Source of the DNA: Lysobacter daejeonensis GH1-9 | GTDB taxonomy: Bacteria > Pseudomonadota > Gammaproteobacteria > Xanthomonadales > Xanthomonadaceae | Length of the DNA stretch: 57,130 nt | Assembly (NCBI RefSeq): GCF_000768355.1 | Contig: NZ_AVPU01000020.1 | Location: 1 to 57,130 of the forward strand | Direction of reading: 5' to 3' | Part shown: positions 29,941-39,374 of the stretch, in pieces | How positions within the stretch are numbered: position 1 is the stretch's first letter | Layout of the letters: each line of letters starts with the position of its first letter | Notes under the pieces: model-generated | Told to the model about the DNA's origin: nothing | Seen by the model: the letters and a program-made list of their open reading frames with translations, nothing else | Databases searched by the model: none | Translations under genes and position numbers: made by a program

Positions 29941-30849
29941 ATGCCCCGCCAACGCACCCTCAAGAACGTGATCCGCGCCACCGGCGTGGGCCTGCACAGC
30001 GGCGAGAAGGTCTTTCTCACCCTGCGTCCGGCCGCCGTGGATACCGGGATCGTGTTCCGGCGCGTGGACTTGGATCCGGTGCTGGAAATACCGGCACGTG
30101 CCGACCTGGTTACCGAGACCACCCTGTGCACCGGCTTGAGTTGCGGCCCGGCCAAGATCCAGACGGTGGAGCACCTGCTGTCGGCGCTCGCCGGCCTGGG
30201 CGTGGACAACGCCTACATCGACCTGTCCGCGCCGGAAGTGCCGATCATGGACGGCTCGGCCGGCCCGTTCGTGTTCCTGCTGCAGTCGGCCGGCATCGCC
30301 GAGCAGGACGCGCCCAAGCGTTTCATCCGCATCAAGCACGCGGTGGAAGTGCGCGACGGCGACAAGGTCGCCCGTTTCGAGCCGCACGACGGCTTCCGCA
30401 TCGGCTTCACCGTGCAGTTCGACCACCCGGCCATCCCTGCCTCGCAGTCGCGCGCCGAGATCGAGTTCTCCTCCGCCTCGTACGTGAAGGAGGTCAGCCG
30501 CGCGCGGACCTTCGGCTTCATGCGCGACCTGGAGTACATGCGTGAGCGCAACCTGGGCCTGGGCGGTTCGATGGACAACGCCATCGTCCTGGACGAGTTC
30601 CGTGTGCTCAACGACGACGGCCTGCGCTACGCCGACGAGTTCGTGCGCCACAAGATCCTCGATGCGGTGGGTGACCTGTACCTCGCCGGCCGCCCGATCA
30701 TCGGCGCCTTCGAGGGCTACAAGTCCGGCCACGCCCTCAACAACAAGCTGGTCCGCGCCCTGCTGGCCGAGCAGTCGGCCTGGGAAGAGGTGACCTTCGC
30801 CGACGAGGCCCCGGCCCCGGTGACCTACGGGATCCCGGCCCCGGTCTGA
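29941..30849 (+). CDS. lpxC: UDP-3-O-acyl-N-acetylglucosamine deacetylase
   Basis: Committed step of lipid A synthesis, a cytoplasmic zinc deacetylase. The 302-residue product has zinc ligands H78 (TVEHLLSAL), H237 and D241 ([10 protein letters not shown]), and the general acid H264 ([10 protein letters not shown]), at the same numbers as in E. coli. ATG 29941 gives the family N-terminus (QRTLKN). It closes the dcw cluster as in other Gammaproteobacteria. Confidence 0.97.
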   Translation: MPRQRTLKNVIRATGVGLHSGEKVFLTLRPAAVDTGIVFRRVDLDPVLEIPARADLVTETTLCTGLSCGPAKIQTVEHLLSALAGLGVDNAYIDLSAPEVPIMDGSAGPFVFLLQSAGIAEQDAPKRFIRIKHAVEVRDGDKVARFEPHDGFRIGFTVQFDHPAIPASQSRAEIEFSSASYVKEVSRARTFGFMRDLEYMRERNLGLGGSMDNAIVLDEFRVLNDDGLRYADEFVRHKILDAVGDLYLAGRPIIGAFEGYKSGHALNNKLVRALLAEQSAWEEVTFADEAPAPVTYGIPAPV

Positions 30850-31011
30850 GGCGCTCGGTAGTACGGGACCGGTCCGCCACCGGGGCGTGAGATGCGCCGA
30901 TCCGGCCGTCACGGCGGACCCCGGCCCGCATACGTAATTGAACTGTCGAGCCGGTCACGGACGTGAACATCCCGTGACGCCTTAACCATTTTTTAACGAT
31001 ATATTTCCGAA

Positions 31012-31156
31012 ACCCTTCCAACTGCTTAACAAAAGCAGGGGGGAGGGCGGCTAGGATTCCCCGTCCCTCCGGAAAAGGGTGGCCGGTACGCAGGTTGCGT
31101 GCCATGCCAGCCAGGACCGGTCGGTATCAGTCGGACCCTGTGGGGTCAGGGTTTTT
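31012..31156 (+). ncRNA. Candidate small RNA between lpxC and the DUF721 gene
   Basis: An AT-rich patch (30981-31010) with TATATT at 31000-31005 could be a plus-strand promoter. Downstream come several consecutive perfect or near-perfect hairpins: CTGCTT/AAGCAG (around 31022-31038), GGAGGGCGG/CCG-CCCTCC, ACGCA/TGCGT, and finally a terminator with a T5 tail at 31135-31156. This is the layout of a free-standing RNA of about 145 nt whose 3' end is antisense to the last codons of the DUF721 gene. No -35 is clear and I do not recognise the family; it may instead be only the lpxC 3' region. Confidence 0.3.
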
Positions 31157-31558
31157 GAGTGATGCCAATGCCGCCTGCAGGTCTTTCTGTGCAGCCGCGG
31201 ACATGGGGATGGCCTTCCGCGTTGACTGCCCAGGCGGTGCAACGGGGGGAGTTGTCTTGACGACGACTTCGGCCACGTCGAGTCCGAGGGAACGGGCCGC
31301 GTCGAGGATCTGGGGGGAGGCAAGCCGAAGCTTGGCGTGCCACACCGGGGCATCGACGACGAACACGAGTCTGCCGCGTTCAAGGTTGGCCAGTCGCGCA
31401 TGCGCGGCCAATGAAGGGGGCAGATGGGGACGTAACCGACGGTCCACGCTGTCGAGCCACAAGGCGCGACGCAACGTGTTTCCGGCCGGCGCCGCCATGA
31501 GCACATCAAGTGCGTCCTGGGGCGAAGGCGGGGAGGGCGGGGATCGGTAATCAGACAT
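31127..31558 (-). CDS. DUF721 (DciA-like) protein
   Basis: 143-residue protein whose N-terminal ~90 residues form a DUF721 domain (ALWLDSVDRRLRPHLPPSLAAHARLANLERGRLVFVVDAPVWHAKLRLASPQIL). DUF721 proteins include DciA, the replicative helicase-loading factor of bacteria that lack DnaC; the C-terminal third is Lys/Pro rich and looks disordered. A copy upstream of the M23 peptidase and secA is, as I recall, usual in Xanthomonadaceae. ATG at 31558 lies only seven bases from the divergent ATG at 31566. The function as helicase loader is inferred from the family only. Confidence 0.75.
   Translation of the reverse strand: MSDYRSPPSPPSPQDALDVLMAAPAGNTLRRALWLDSVDRRLRPHLPPSLAAHARLANLERGRLVFVVDAPVWHAKLRLASPQILDAARSLGLDVAEVVVKTTPPVAPPGQSTRKAIPMSAAAQKDLQAALASLKNPDPTGSD
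31135..31156 (+). terminator. Intrinsic terminator, plus-strand direction
   Basis: ACCCTG (31135-31140), loop TGGGGT, CAGGGT (31147-31152), then TTTTT to 31156. It lies within the 3' codons of the minus-strand DUF721 gene and would stop transcripts coming from lpxC or from the candidate small RNA. Confidence 0.6.
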
Positions 31559-31565
31559 CGGACAT

Positions 31566-32489
31566 ATGACCTATCACTCCATCCTATACAAGTCGCATGG
31601 GCCTTTCTCCAGGTTCCTGCACCAGATGGCCCACAAGGGCGCGCGCCGGCCGTTGCTGGCCATCGCGATCCTGCTGGGCTCCGGCATCGCCCTCGGTGGT
31701 GGTGCCAGCCTTGCGGTCACCGCCGCCATGCGCGCCGACGTGCGCCAGCAGCAGGCCGAAACCGACAAGATCCGCCGTGAGGCCCAGCGCGAGGTCAATG
31801 CCCTGGCCGCCCGCATGGGCGAGCTGCAGGCCGAGGCCAACCGCCTCAATGCCCTGGGCGAGCGCCTGACCCGCATGGGCCAGTTGCAGGACGGCGAGTT
31901 CGACTTCGACAAGCCGGTCGGCGTGGGCGGTGGCGACGCCGTCGAGGACATGCCGGTAGGCGAGCTCGCCGACGGCATGGACGACCTCAAGCGCAAGTTC
32001 GTCGCCTCCGGCGAGCAACTGTCGGTGCTGGAGTCGCTGCTGTTCAACCGCCAGCTCGACCTCAATGCCGTACCGTCGCGTGAGCCGATCCGCGACAGCT
32101 ACATCACCTCCAATTTCGGTGGTCGCGCCGACCCGATCAAGGGCGGTCGCCAGTTCCACAAGGGCATCGATTTCGAAGCCGACATCGGCGACCCGGTGCT
32201 GGCGGTGGCCGACGGCGTGGTCAGCTTTTCCGGCGACCGCTCCGGCTACGGCCACACCGTGGAAGTCGACCACGGCAACGGCTACGTCACCCGCTACGCG
32301 CACAACTCGCGCCTGACCCGCCGCGTCGGCGAACTGGTCCGCGCCGGCGCCGAGATCGCCAAGGCCGGCTCGTCGGGCCGCTCCACCGGCGCCCACGTGC
32401 ACTTCGAGGTCTGGCAGAACGGCGCCGTGGTCAATCCGCGCAACTTCCTGAGCCAGCAATCCCCGCTCAAGGTCAAGGTCCGCGGCTGA
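31566..32489 (+). CDS. M23 family metallopeptidase (LytM-type, membrane-anchored)
   Basis: Probable peptidoglycan endopeptidase. The 307-residue product has a membrane segment at about 29-53, a coiled-coil-prone stretch (QQQAETDKIRREAQREV...) at 58-105, and a C-terminal M23 domain with zinc ligands H198 and D202 (FHKGIDFE) and H279 in HVHFE (H277, H279), so it is likely active. ATG 31566 leaves just seven bases to the divergent DUF721 start; an in-frame ATG at 31626, directly before the membrane segment, is a real alternative and would leave room for a promoter (TATACA near 31585). secA follows on the same strand. Confidence 0.9.
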   Translation: MTYHSILYKSHGPFSRFLHQMAHKGARRPLLAIAILLGSGIALGGGASLAVTAAMRADVRQQQAETDKIRREAQREVNALAARMGELQAEANRLNALGERLTRMGQLQDGEFDFDKPVGVGGGDAVEDMPVGELADGMDDLKRKFVASGEQLSVLESLLFNRQLDLNAVPSREPIRDSYITSNFGGRADPIKGGRQFHKGIDFEADIGDPVLAVADGVVSFSGDRSGYGHTVEVDHGNGYVTRYAHNSRLTRRVGELVRAGAEIAKAGSSGRSTGAHVHFEVWQNGAVVNPRNFLSQQSPLKVKVRG

Positions 32490-32534
32490 GGCCGGCGGCG
32501 GGGCGCTTGAAAGCGCGTTCACCCGCCACCACGC

Positions 32535-32540
32535 TAGAAT
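32535..32540 (+). promoter_or_regulatory. Probable secA -10 box
   Basis: TAGAAT, preceded by GC (GCTAGAAT), lies 60 bases before the secA ATG and would start a transcript near 32547. No -35 with proper spacing is visible. The same hexamer precedes the FMN riboswitch. Confidence 0.5.
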
Positions 32541-32554
32541 GAATGTTCGCCAAG

Positions 32555-32583
32555 ACAGGGCGCCCAGCGCCCTGTTTTCTTTT
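32555..32583 (+). terminator. Terminator-like hairpin in the secA leader
   Basis: ACAGGGCG (32555-32562), loop CCCAG, CGCCCTGT (32568-32575), followed by TTTTCTTTT to 32583. It has the form of a strong intrinsic terminator, yet lies between the likely secA promoter and the secA ATG at 32601. It may end transcripts of the M23 gene, attenuate secA, or both. Confidence 0.7.
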
Positions 32584-32600
32584 CCGCTTCGGACCCCTCC

Positions 32601-35309
32601 ATGCTCAACAGCCTGCTTACCCGCGTTTTCGGCAGTCGCAACGAACGCCTGCTGCGCCAACTGCAACGCACCGTCAACAAGATCAACGCGCTCGAGCCCG
32701 AGGTCCAGAAGCTCAGCGACAGCGAGCTGCAGGCCAAGACCCCCGAATTCCAGAGGCGCATCGCCGACGGCGAGGCGCTCGACAAGATCCTGCCCGAAGC
32801 GTTTGCCGTGTGCCGCGAGGCCGCCAAGCGCGTGCTGGGCATGCGCCACTACGATGTGCAGCTGATCGGCGGCATGGTGCTGCACCTGGGCAAGATCGCC
32901 GAGATGCGCACCGGTGAAGGCAAGACCCTGGTCGGCACGCTGCCCGTGTACCTCAACGCGCTCGAGGGCAAGGGCGTGCACGTGGTCACCGTCAACGACT
33001 ACCTGGCCCGCCGCGACTCGGCGTGGATGGGCAAGCTGTACAACTGGCTGGGCCTGAGCGTGGGCGTGGTGTACCCGGGCATGCCGCACAGCGACAAGGC
33101 CGCCGCCTACGCTGCCGACATCACCTACGGCACCAACAACGAATTCGGTTTCGACTACCTGCGCGACAACATGGCGCTGGCCAAGGAAGACCGTTTCCAG
33201 CGCGGCCTCAACTACGCCATCGTCGACGAAGTGGACTCGATCCTGATCGACGAGGCGCGCACCCCGCTGATCATCTCCGGCCCGGCCGACGAATCGCCGG
33301 AGCTGTACATCAAGGTCAACCGCATCGTCCCGCAGCTCACCCGCCAGGCCACCGAAGAGGGCGAAGGTGACTTCTGGGTGGACGAGAAGGGCAAGCAGGT
33401 GCACATGTCCGAAGCCGGCCAGGAGCATGCGGAGTCGCTGTTGCGCGCCGCTGGCATCCTCGGCGAGGACGAGGACCTGTACGATCCGCGCAACCTCAGC
33501 GTGGTGCATCACCTCAACGCCGCGATGCGCGCGCACGCCATCTACCAGCGTGACGTGGACTACATCGTGCGCGACGGCGAAGTGATCATCGTCGACGAGT
33601 TCACCGGCCGCACGCTGGCAGGCCGTCGCTGGTCCGATGGCCTGCACCAGGCGGTGGAAGCAAAGGAAGGCGTGCCGGTACAGCGCGAGAACCAGACGCT
33701 GGCCAGCATCACCTTCCAGAACCTGTTCCGCATGTACGGCAAGCTGGCCGGCATGACCGGCACCGCGGACACCGAGGCCTACGAGTTCCAGAGCATCTAT
33801 GGCCTGGAAGTGATCGTGATCCCGACCAACAAGCCGGTGCAGCGCAAGGACTACCCGGATGCGGTGTTTCTCAACCGCCCCGGCAAGTACCGCGCGGTGG
33901 TCAACGAGATCAAGGCGGCCAATGCCAAGGGCCAGCCGGTGCTGGTGGGCACCACCTCGATCGAGGTGTCCGAGCTGCTGAGCCAGCAGCTGACCGAAGC
34001 CGGCATCGTGCATGAGGTGCTCAACGCCAAGCAGCACGAGCGCGAGGCGCAGATCGTGGCGCAGGCCGGTCGTCCGGGTGCGATCACCATCGCCACCAAC
34101 ATGGCCGGCCGCGGCACCGACATCGTGCTGGGCGGCTCGCTGGAAGCCGAACTGGCTGCCCTGGAAGCCGAGGGTGAAGTGAGCGAGGCGACCAAGGCCC
34201 GCATCAAGGCCGAGTGGCAGCAGCGCCATGATGCGGTCAAGGCCGCCGGCGGCCTGCATATCGTCGGCACCGAGCGCCACGAGAGCCGCCGCATCGACAA
34301 CCAGCTGCGCGGCCGCGCCGGCCGCCAGGGTGACCCGGGCTCGTCCCGCTTCTACCTGTCGCTGGAAGACAACCTGATGCGCATCTTCGCCGCCGATTGG
34401 GTGCAGAAGGTGATGGCGCGCATGGGCCTGAAGGAAGACGACGTCATCGAGAGCGGCCTGGTCACCAAGCAGATCGCCAATGCGCAGCGCAAGGTCGAGG
34501 CCCACAACTTCGACATCCGCAAGAACCTGCTCGACTTCGACGACGTCAACAACGACCAGCGCAAGGTCATCTACGGCCAGCGCAACGAGCTGCTGGACGC
34601 CGAGGACATCCAGGACAACATCCTGGGCATCCGCGACGACGTGGTGGGCGACATCGTGCAGCGCTACGTGCCGATGAACTCGGTCGACGAGCAGTGGGAC
34701 CTGCCGGGCCTGGAGGCCACCCTGGCCGAGGACCTCGGTGTGCGCGTGGACCTGCAGGGCCTGGTCAAGCAGCACGAGGAGCTGGATGCCGAAGGCATCG
34801 CCGAGCACGTGCGCAAGGCGGTGGACGAGTATTTCAGCAGCCGCGAGCAGTCGCTGGGCGCGGAAACCATGCGCATGCTCGAGCGCCACATCATGCTCAA
34901 CGTGCTCGACCAGAACTGGAAGGAGCACCTGGCGCGCATGGACTACCTGCGCCAGGGCATCCACCTGCGCGGCTATGCGCAGAAGCAGCCCAAGCAGGAG
35001 TACAAGAAGGAAGCCTTCGAGCTGTTCTCCGACATGCTGGAGAAGGTCAAGCGCGAGGTGACCACCTTCCTGGCGCGCGTGCGCATCCAGAGCGAGGAAG
35101 AGATCGCGCAGTTGGAGGCACAGGAGCGCGCCCAGGCCGAGGCGCAGGCCCGGCAGATGCAGTTCCAGCATGCCGACGCCGGCGGCTTTGGCGCCGACGA
35201 GGAGGCCGCGCAGGTCAGCGAGGCCGCCTTCGCCAACGTCAGCCGCAACGATCCGTGCCCATGCGGCAGCGGCAAGAAGTACAAGCACTGTCATGGGCAG
35301 TTGGCCTGA
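32601..35309 (+). CDS. secA: Preprotein translocase ATPase SecA
   Basis: Motor of the Sec export pathway. The 902-residue product is full length, with Walker A GEGKT around K108 (MRTGEGKTL), Walker [10 protein letters not shown], the preprotein cross-linking domain, NMAGRGTDI and [13 protein letters not shown] helicase motifs, and a C-terminal zinc-binding tail with C886, C888, C897 and H898 ([15 protein letters not shown]) that contacts SecB and ribosomes. No Shine-Dalgarno is obvious before the ATG; translation starts 17 bases after the leader hairpin's T-tract. No secM-like gene is present upstream. Confidence 0.98.
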   Translation: MLNSLLTRVFGSRNERLLRQLQRTVNKINALEPEVQKLSDSELQAKTPEFQRRIADGEALDKILPEAFAVCREAAKRVLGMRHYDVQLIGGMVLHLGKIAEMRTGEGKTLVGTLPVYLNALEGKGVHVVTVNDYLARRDSAWMGKLYNWLGLSVGVVYPGMPHSDKAAAYAADITYGTNNEFGFDYLRDNMALAKEDRFQRGLNYAIVDEVDSILIDEARTPLIISGPADESPELYIKVNRIVPQLTRQATEEGEGDFWVDEKGKQVHMSEAGQEHAESLLRAAGILGEDEDLYDPRNLSVVHHLNAAMRAHAIYQRDVDYIVRDGEVIIVDEFTGRTLAGRRWSDGLHQAVEAKEGVPVQRENQTLASITFQNLFRMYGKLAGMTGTADTEAYEFQSIYGLEVIVIPTNKPVQRKDYPDAVFLNRPGKYRAVVNEIKAANAKGQPVLVGTTSIEVSELLSQQLTEAGIVHEVLNAKQHEREAQIVAQAGRPGAITIATNMAGRGTDIVLGGSLEAELAALEAEGEVSEATKARIKAEWQQRHDAVKAAGGLHIVGTERHESRRIDNQLRGRAGRQGDPGSSRFYLSLEDNLMRIFAADWVQKVMARMGLKEDDVIESGLVTKQIANAQRKVEAHNFDIRKNLLDFDDVNNDQRKVIYGQRNELLDAEDIQDNILGIRDDVVGDIVQRYVPMNSVDEQWDLPGLEATLAEDLGVRVDLQGLVKQHEELDAEGIAEHVRKAVDEYFSSREQSLGAETMRMLERHIMLNVLDQNWKEHLARMDYLRQGIHLRGYAQKQPKQEYKKEAFELFSDMLEKVKREVTTFLARVRIQSEEEIAQLEAQERAQAEAQARQMQFQHADAGGFGADEEAAQVSEAAFANVSRNDPCPCGSGKKYKHCHGQLA

Positions 35310-35435
35310 GCGAGCGCGCCCTGGCCGCATCCGTCACCGGTCCGCTAACCACGGGCCGGCGGCGAGCACGAAGCAACACGGCGCCCATGCCCGCACTGCG
35401 GCGCATGGGCGTTGTCGTATGGACGTGTTGAGCCC

Positions 35436-36599
35436 ATGAGCCGAAGCATCGACGTGGTGGCCGGCGTCATCCGCGATGCCCGCGGGCGCATCCTGCTGGC
35501 GCGGCGTACCGAGGGCCGTGACTTGGCCGGCCTGTGGGAGTTCCCTGGCGGCAAGCGCGAGCCCGGCGAATCGCCCGAAGGCGCCCTGGTGCGCGAGCTG
35601 CGCGAGGAACTGGGCATCGAGGCCGAGGTGGGCGACCACCTCATCACCGTCCCGCAGCAATACCCCGACAAGCGCCTGACCCTGGACGTGCGCGAAGTGC
35701 GTACGTTCAGCGGCACCGCTCGCGGCCGGGAGGGCCAGGCGCTGGTGTGGGTGCCGCCACACAAGCTGCCCGCCTACCAGATGCCGCCGGCGGACGTGCC
35801 GGTGGTGGCCGCGCTCGGGCAGCCGGATCGTTATCTGGTGACGCCCGAACCCACGGCGATGGCGACGGTGGGCCAATCAGTGGCCAGTGCGTCCGCCGCC
35901 GGGGCCGTCGAAGAGGGTTCCGTTGCCAACCGCCTGTCGGGGCCGGTGGGCAGCGCCTTCGACCTCGGCCGGTCCGCCGCCGCGAGCATGCGCACGGCCG
36001 TGGATCGCGTGTTCGGCTCCCTCGACCCCCTGCTGGAGCCCATCGGCCAGCGCCTGCGCCGCGACAGCGTGCCGCTCAATCCGACCGAGCAGCGTTGGCT
36101 GCAGGCCCTGGATCGGGCGCTGGCCGGTGGCATCCGCCGCATCCAACTGCGGGCGCATGGCCATGACCCCGCCCGCTGGCCCGTGCTCGCCGCCGCCGCG
36201 GTCATGCGCTGCCGCACGGCCAAGGCCGAGGTGCTGCTCAACGGCGATGCCGCCCTGGCCGCCCAATTGGGTGTGGGCCTGCATCTGCGCGCCGCACAGC
36301 TGTCCCAGTTGACGCAACGGCCCATGGCCGACGAGGTGCTCGTCGCGGCGTCCTGCCACACGGCGGACGAGCTGCGTCGCGCGCAGGATCTGGGCTGTGA
36401 CTTCGCCGTGGTCGGCACCCTCCTGCCCACTCCCAGCCACCCGGGGGAACCCGGCATCGGCTGGGATGGCTTCGCCCGCCTGCGCGAGACGGTCTCGCTG
36501 CCCCTGTATGCCATCGGTGGCCTCGACTCTGCCGACCTGCCGGAAGCGCGCCGCCACGGCGCGCAGGGCGTTGCTGCCATCCGTGCGTGGTGGCGCTGA
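35436..36599 (+). CDS. Nudix hydrolase fused to a ThiE-like domain (MutT type)
   Basis: 387-residue fusion. The N-terminal MutT-like domain (about 1-135) has a complete Nudix box at 38-60 (GGKREPGES...RELREELGI), expected to hydrolyse 8-oxo-dGTP or similar nucleotides. The C-terminal half (from ~219) is a TIM-barrel thiamine-phosphate-synthase-like domain ([42 protein letters not shown]). Its function in such fusions is unknown. A linker of ~80 residues (140-218) separates the two, longer than I expect for this family. ATG 35436 gives the family start [11 protein letters not shown]; an ATG at 35412 is less likely. It sits in the secA-mutT-coaE-pil neighbourhood. Confidence 0.88.
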   Translation: MSRSIDVVAGVIRDARGRILLARRTEGRDLAGLWEFPGGKREPGESPEGALVRELREELGIEAEVGDHLITVPQQYPDKRLTLDVREVRTFSGTARGREGQALVWVPPHKLPAYQMPPADVPVVAALGQPDRYLVTPEPTAMATVGQSVASASAAGAVEEGSVANRLSGPVGSAFDLGRSAAASMRTAVDRVFGSLDPLLEPIGQRLRRDSVPLNPTEQRWLQALDRALAGGIRRIQLRAHGHDPARWPVLAAAAVMRCRTAKAEVLLNGDAALAAQLGVGLHLRAAQLSQLTQRPMADEVLVAASCHTADELRRAQDLGCDFAVVGTLLPTPSHPGEPGIGWDGFARLRETVSLPLYAIGGLDSADLPEARRHGAQGVAAIRAWWR

Positions 36600-36613
36600 C
36601 CTATCATCGGCGC

Positions 36614-37225
36614 ATGAGCGACTACATCGTGGCCGTCACCGGCGGCATCGCCTCGGGCAAGAGCGAAGTCACCCGGCGTTTCGAAGCCTTGGGCGTGGCC
36701 GTGGCCGATGCCGACGTCGCGGCCCGCGACGCGGTCGCCCGCGGCTCCGCGGGCCTGGCGGAAGTGGTCGCGGCCTTCGGGAGCGGCGTGCTGGCCGCCG
36801 ATGGCACTTTGGACCGCGCCGCCATGCGCCAGCGCGTGTTTGGCGACGAAGCCGCCCGGCGCCAACTCGAGGCCATCATCCATCCCCGGGTGCGCGCGCA
36901 ACTACGCGCCATGTGCGCCGCGGCGCCCGGCCCCTATGCGATTGCCGCCATCCCCCTGTTGGCCGAGGGCGGTGGCCGTGAGTCCTACCCGTGGGCGGAC
37001 CGGATCCTGGTCGTCGACGTGCCGGCGGAGGTCCAGCAATCCCGGCTCATGCAGCGCGATGGGGCTGATGCGGCGCTCGCCCAGCGCATGATCGCCGCGC
37101 AGGCCACGCGTGAGCAGCGATTGGGCTTGGCCGACGACATCATCGTCAACGATGGCCCCCTGCAGACGCTCCAGGCGCACGTGGAAGCGCTGGATCGGTT
37201 GTACCGGCGGCTGGCGACGGCGTAG
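36614..37225 (+). CDS. coaE: Dephospho-CoA kinase
   Basis: Last step of coenzyme A synthesis. The 203-residue P-loop kinase has GGIASGKS at 10-17, ADADVAARDAV (acceptor-binding acidic residues), IIHPRVRAQL and IPLLAEGG. I chose ATG 36614 over an in-frame ATG nine codons upstream because it gives the canonical N-terminus. TATCAT at 36602-36607 ends about six bases before the ATG, so the mRNA may be nearly leaderless. Adjacent to pilD, as in many Gammaproteobacteria. Confidence 0.95.
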   Translation: MSDYIVAVTGGIASGKSEVTRRFEALGVAVADADVAARDAVARGSAGLAEVVAAFGSGVLAADGTLDRAAMRQRVFGDEAARRQLEAIIHPRVRAQLRAMCAAAPGPYAIAAIPLLAEGGGRESYPWADRILVVDVPAEVQQSRLMQRDGADAALAQRMIAAQATREQRLGLADDIIVNDGPLQTLQAHVEALDRLYRRLATA

Positions 37226-37229
37226 GGCC

Positions 37230-38093
37230 TCAGGCGAGGCCGGCCAGCCTGAGGTAACCGTCCACCAGTTGATCGCCCCAAACGAAGGTAATCCACCCTG
37301 CGATGGCCAGGTAGGGGCCGAATGGAATCGGCGTGGCCCGGTCGCGGCCCTTGGCTGCCAGCCAGATCGACCCGATGATGGCACCGACCAGCGACGACAA
37401 CAGGATCGTCGGCAGGATGCCCTTCAGCCCCGTCCACGCACCGATGGCCGCCAGCAACTTGAAGTCGCCGTGGCCCATGCCCTCTTTGCCGGTGAGTTGC
37501 TTGAACACCCACCACACGCTCCAGAGGCTCACGTAGCCGGCCACCGCGCCCAGCAACGCCGGCTTGGCCGACATGTACAGGTTGTCCGACGCCGCGATGA
37601 GCCCCAGCCACATCAGGGGCAGGGTGAGCTGGTCGGGTAGCAGTTGGGTGCGCAGGTCGATGCCTGACATGGAAATCAGGAACCCGGTGAACACCATCGC
37701 CCCGAAGCCCTGCCAGCCGAACCCGAAGCGCCAGGCGCAGGCCACGAACAGCAGCATGGTCAGCAGCTCCACCAGCGGGTACTGGGCGGAGATGGGCGCT
37801 TTGCAGTGCCGGCACTTGCCGCCCAGCGCCAGCCAGCTGAACACCGGGATGTTCTCGTACCAGCTCAGTTGCGCCTTGCACTGCGGGCAGTGCGAGCGCT
37901 CCACCACGATGCCGGGCGGAGGCGGGTCATAGGTGTCGGGTTCGCCGAGGATCTCGCGGCTGTCGCGCTTCCACTGCCATTCCATGCGGCGCGGCAGCCG
38001 CAGGATGACCACGTTCAGGAAGCTGCCGACAAGCAGGCCGAGGCCGGCCGCCAGCGGAAAACCGATGGCGGGATTCTGGTCGAGGAAGGCCAT
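37230..38093 (-). CDS. pilD: Prepilin peptidase / N-methyltransferase
   Basis: Inner-membrane aspartyl protease that cleaves type IV prepilins after glycine and methylates the new N-terminal phenylalanine. The 287-residue product has about eight membrane segments, the cytoplasmic zinc cysteines C69, C72, C94 and C97, and catalytic aspartates D146 (SGIDLRTQLLPD) and D210 (GMGHGDFK). Its substrate PilA is encoded at 56.7-57.1 kb. It follows pilC after a 21-base gap and converges on coaE. Confidence 0.97.
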   Translation of the reverse strand: MAFLDQNPAIGFPLAAGLGLLVGSFLNVVILRLPRRMEWQWKRDSREILGEPDTYDPPPPGIVVERSHCPQCKAQLSWYENIPVFSWLALGGKCRHCKAPISAQYPLVELLTMLLFVACAWRFGFGWQGFGAMVFTGFLISMSGIDLRTQLLPDQLTLPLMWLGLIAASDNLYMSAKPALLGAVAGYVSLWSVWWVFKQLTGKEGMGHGDFKLLAAIGAWTGLKGILPTILLSSLVGAIIGSIWLAAKGRDRATPIPFGPYLAIAGWITFVWGDQLVDGYLRLAGLA

Positions 38094-38114
38094 TGCGTTG
38101 TTGTGCCCTACTGG

Positions 38115-39371
38115 TTACATCGCCGCGGCGAGCTTGAAGATCGGGAGGTACATGCCGATGACCATTGAGCCGACGATACCGCCGAGAATGATCATGATCA
38201 TCGGCTCAAGAAGGCTGGACAACGCATCCACTGCGTTGTTGACCTCCTGCTCGTAGAACTCCGCAACCTTGAACAGCATCGCGTCCAGTGCACCGGCCTC
38301 TTCGCCGATAGCCACCATCTGGATGACCATGTGTGGGAACAGGTTGACCTGCTTCATGGCCATATTGACCTGATAACCCACTGATACGTCGTCGCGAATG
38401 CGGTGCACTGCGTTCTCGTACACCTGATTGCCGGTCGCGCCAGCGACCGTGTCAAGCGCCTCCACCAGCGGAACGCCGGCCTTGAAGGTAACGGCCAAGG
38501 TGCGGGCAAAGCGGGCAATCGACGACTCGTGAAGGATTTTGCCTACGATCGGCAATTTCAACATCATTCGATCAATAAAGTTGGCGAATGCCGGCGAACG
38601 GTTCTTGATCATGACAAGCGCCGTGATCGTGCCTACTACAACCAGGAGCACGGCCCACCAATAGGCAATCAAGAAGTCACTGGCACCGATGATCATCATG
38701 GTGAATGCCGGCAGATCAGCGCCAAAACTCTTGAACACCATTTGAAACTGGGGCACGACAAAGATCAGCAACACCGCACTTACCAGAATGGCCACCGCGA
38801 TAACCGTGGCCGGGTAGAACAGCGCCTTCTTGATCTTGCCTTTCAGCGCTTCGATGTTCTCCTTGTAGCTGGCCACAGTATCCAGCACGGTTTCCAACAC
38901 ACCCGCCGACTCGCCGGCTTTCACCAAGTTACGGTACAACTGGTCAAACTGCACCGGGTGCTTGGCAAGAGCTTCGCTGAAGGCGCTACCGCTTTCGATG
39001 TCGGCCCGGATGCCGTTGAGCATCTCCTTCATCTTGGGATTCTTCTGGCCGCCTGCCATGATTTCAAGCGACGTCACGATCGGCACGCCGGACTTCATCA
39101 TGGTGGCAATTTGGCGGCTAAAGATCGCGATCTCGGCTTGCGTGATCCGCTTCCCCGCACTTCCGAATAGAGGCTTGGGCTTGGGTTTCACCACCGTGGG
39201 GGTAATGCCCTGACGTCGTAATTCCGCACGGATGACGTTGGCACTCTTGCCAACCTGCTCGCCCTTCATGGTGATGCCGCGCTTGTCCTTGCCTTCCCAG
39301 ACAAAGATTGGCTGGGCGTCCTTGCGACGCACCGTTGTGGTCTGCTTGGCAGCGGTTCGAGACACGGCCAT
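38115..39371 (-). CDS. pilC: Type IV pilus inner-membrane platform protein PilC
   Basis: Polytopic platform protein on which the PilB and PilT motors act. The 418-residue product contains two T2SSF domains: IAIFSRQIATMMKSGVPIV at about 99-117 opens the first, and SSIARFARTLAVTFKAGVPLVEAL the second, with three membrane helices (around 185, 240 and the C-terminus). It has a typical length. It lies three bases from pilB and shares its operon with pilD. Confidence 0.97.
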   Translation of the reverse strand: MAVSRTAAKQTTTVRRKDAQPIFVWEGKDKRGITMKGEQVGKSANVIRAELRRQGITPTVVKPKPKPLFGSAGKRITQAEIAIFSRQIATMMKSGVPIVTSLEIMAGGQKNPKMKEMLNGIRADIESGSAFSEALAKHPVQFDQLYRNLVKAGESAGVLETVLDTVASYKENIEALKGKIKKALFYPATVIAVAILVSAVLLIFVVPQFQMVFKSFGADLPAFTMMIIGASDFLIAYWWAVLLVVVGTITALVMIKNRSPAFANFIDRMMLKLPIVGKILHESSIARFARTLAVTFKAGVPLVEALDTVAGATGNQVYENAVHRIRDDVSVGYQVNMAMKQVNLFPHMVIQMVAIGEEAGALDAMLFKVAEFYEQEVNNAVDALSSLLEPMIMIILGGIVGSMVIGMYLPIFKLAAAM

Positions 39372-39374
39372 GGC

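Noticed and set aside
31584-35330. A 1248-codon open frame on the minus strand opposite the M23 gene and secA.
   Set aside because: It is the antisense shadow of high-GC codon bias: composition is His/Val/Gln/Ala rich without domains, and the plus strand carries unmistakable SecA motifs.
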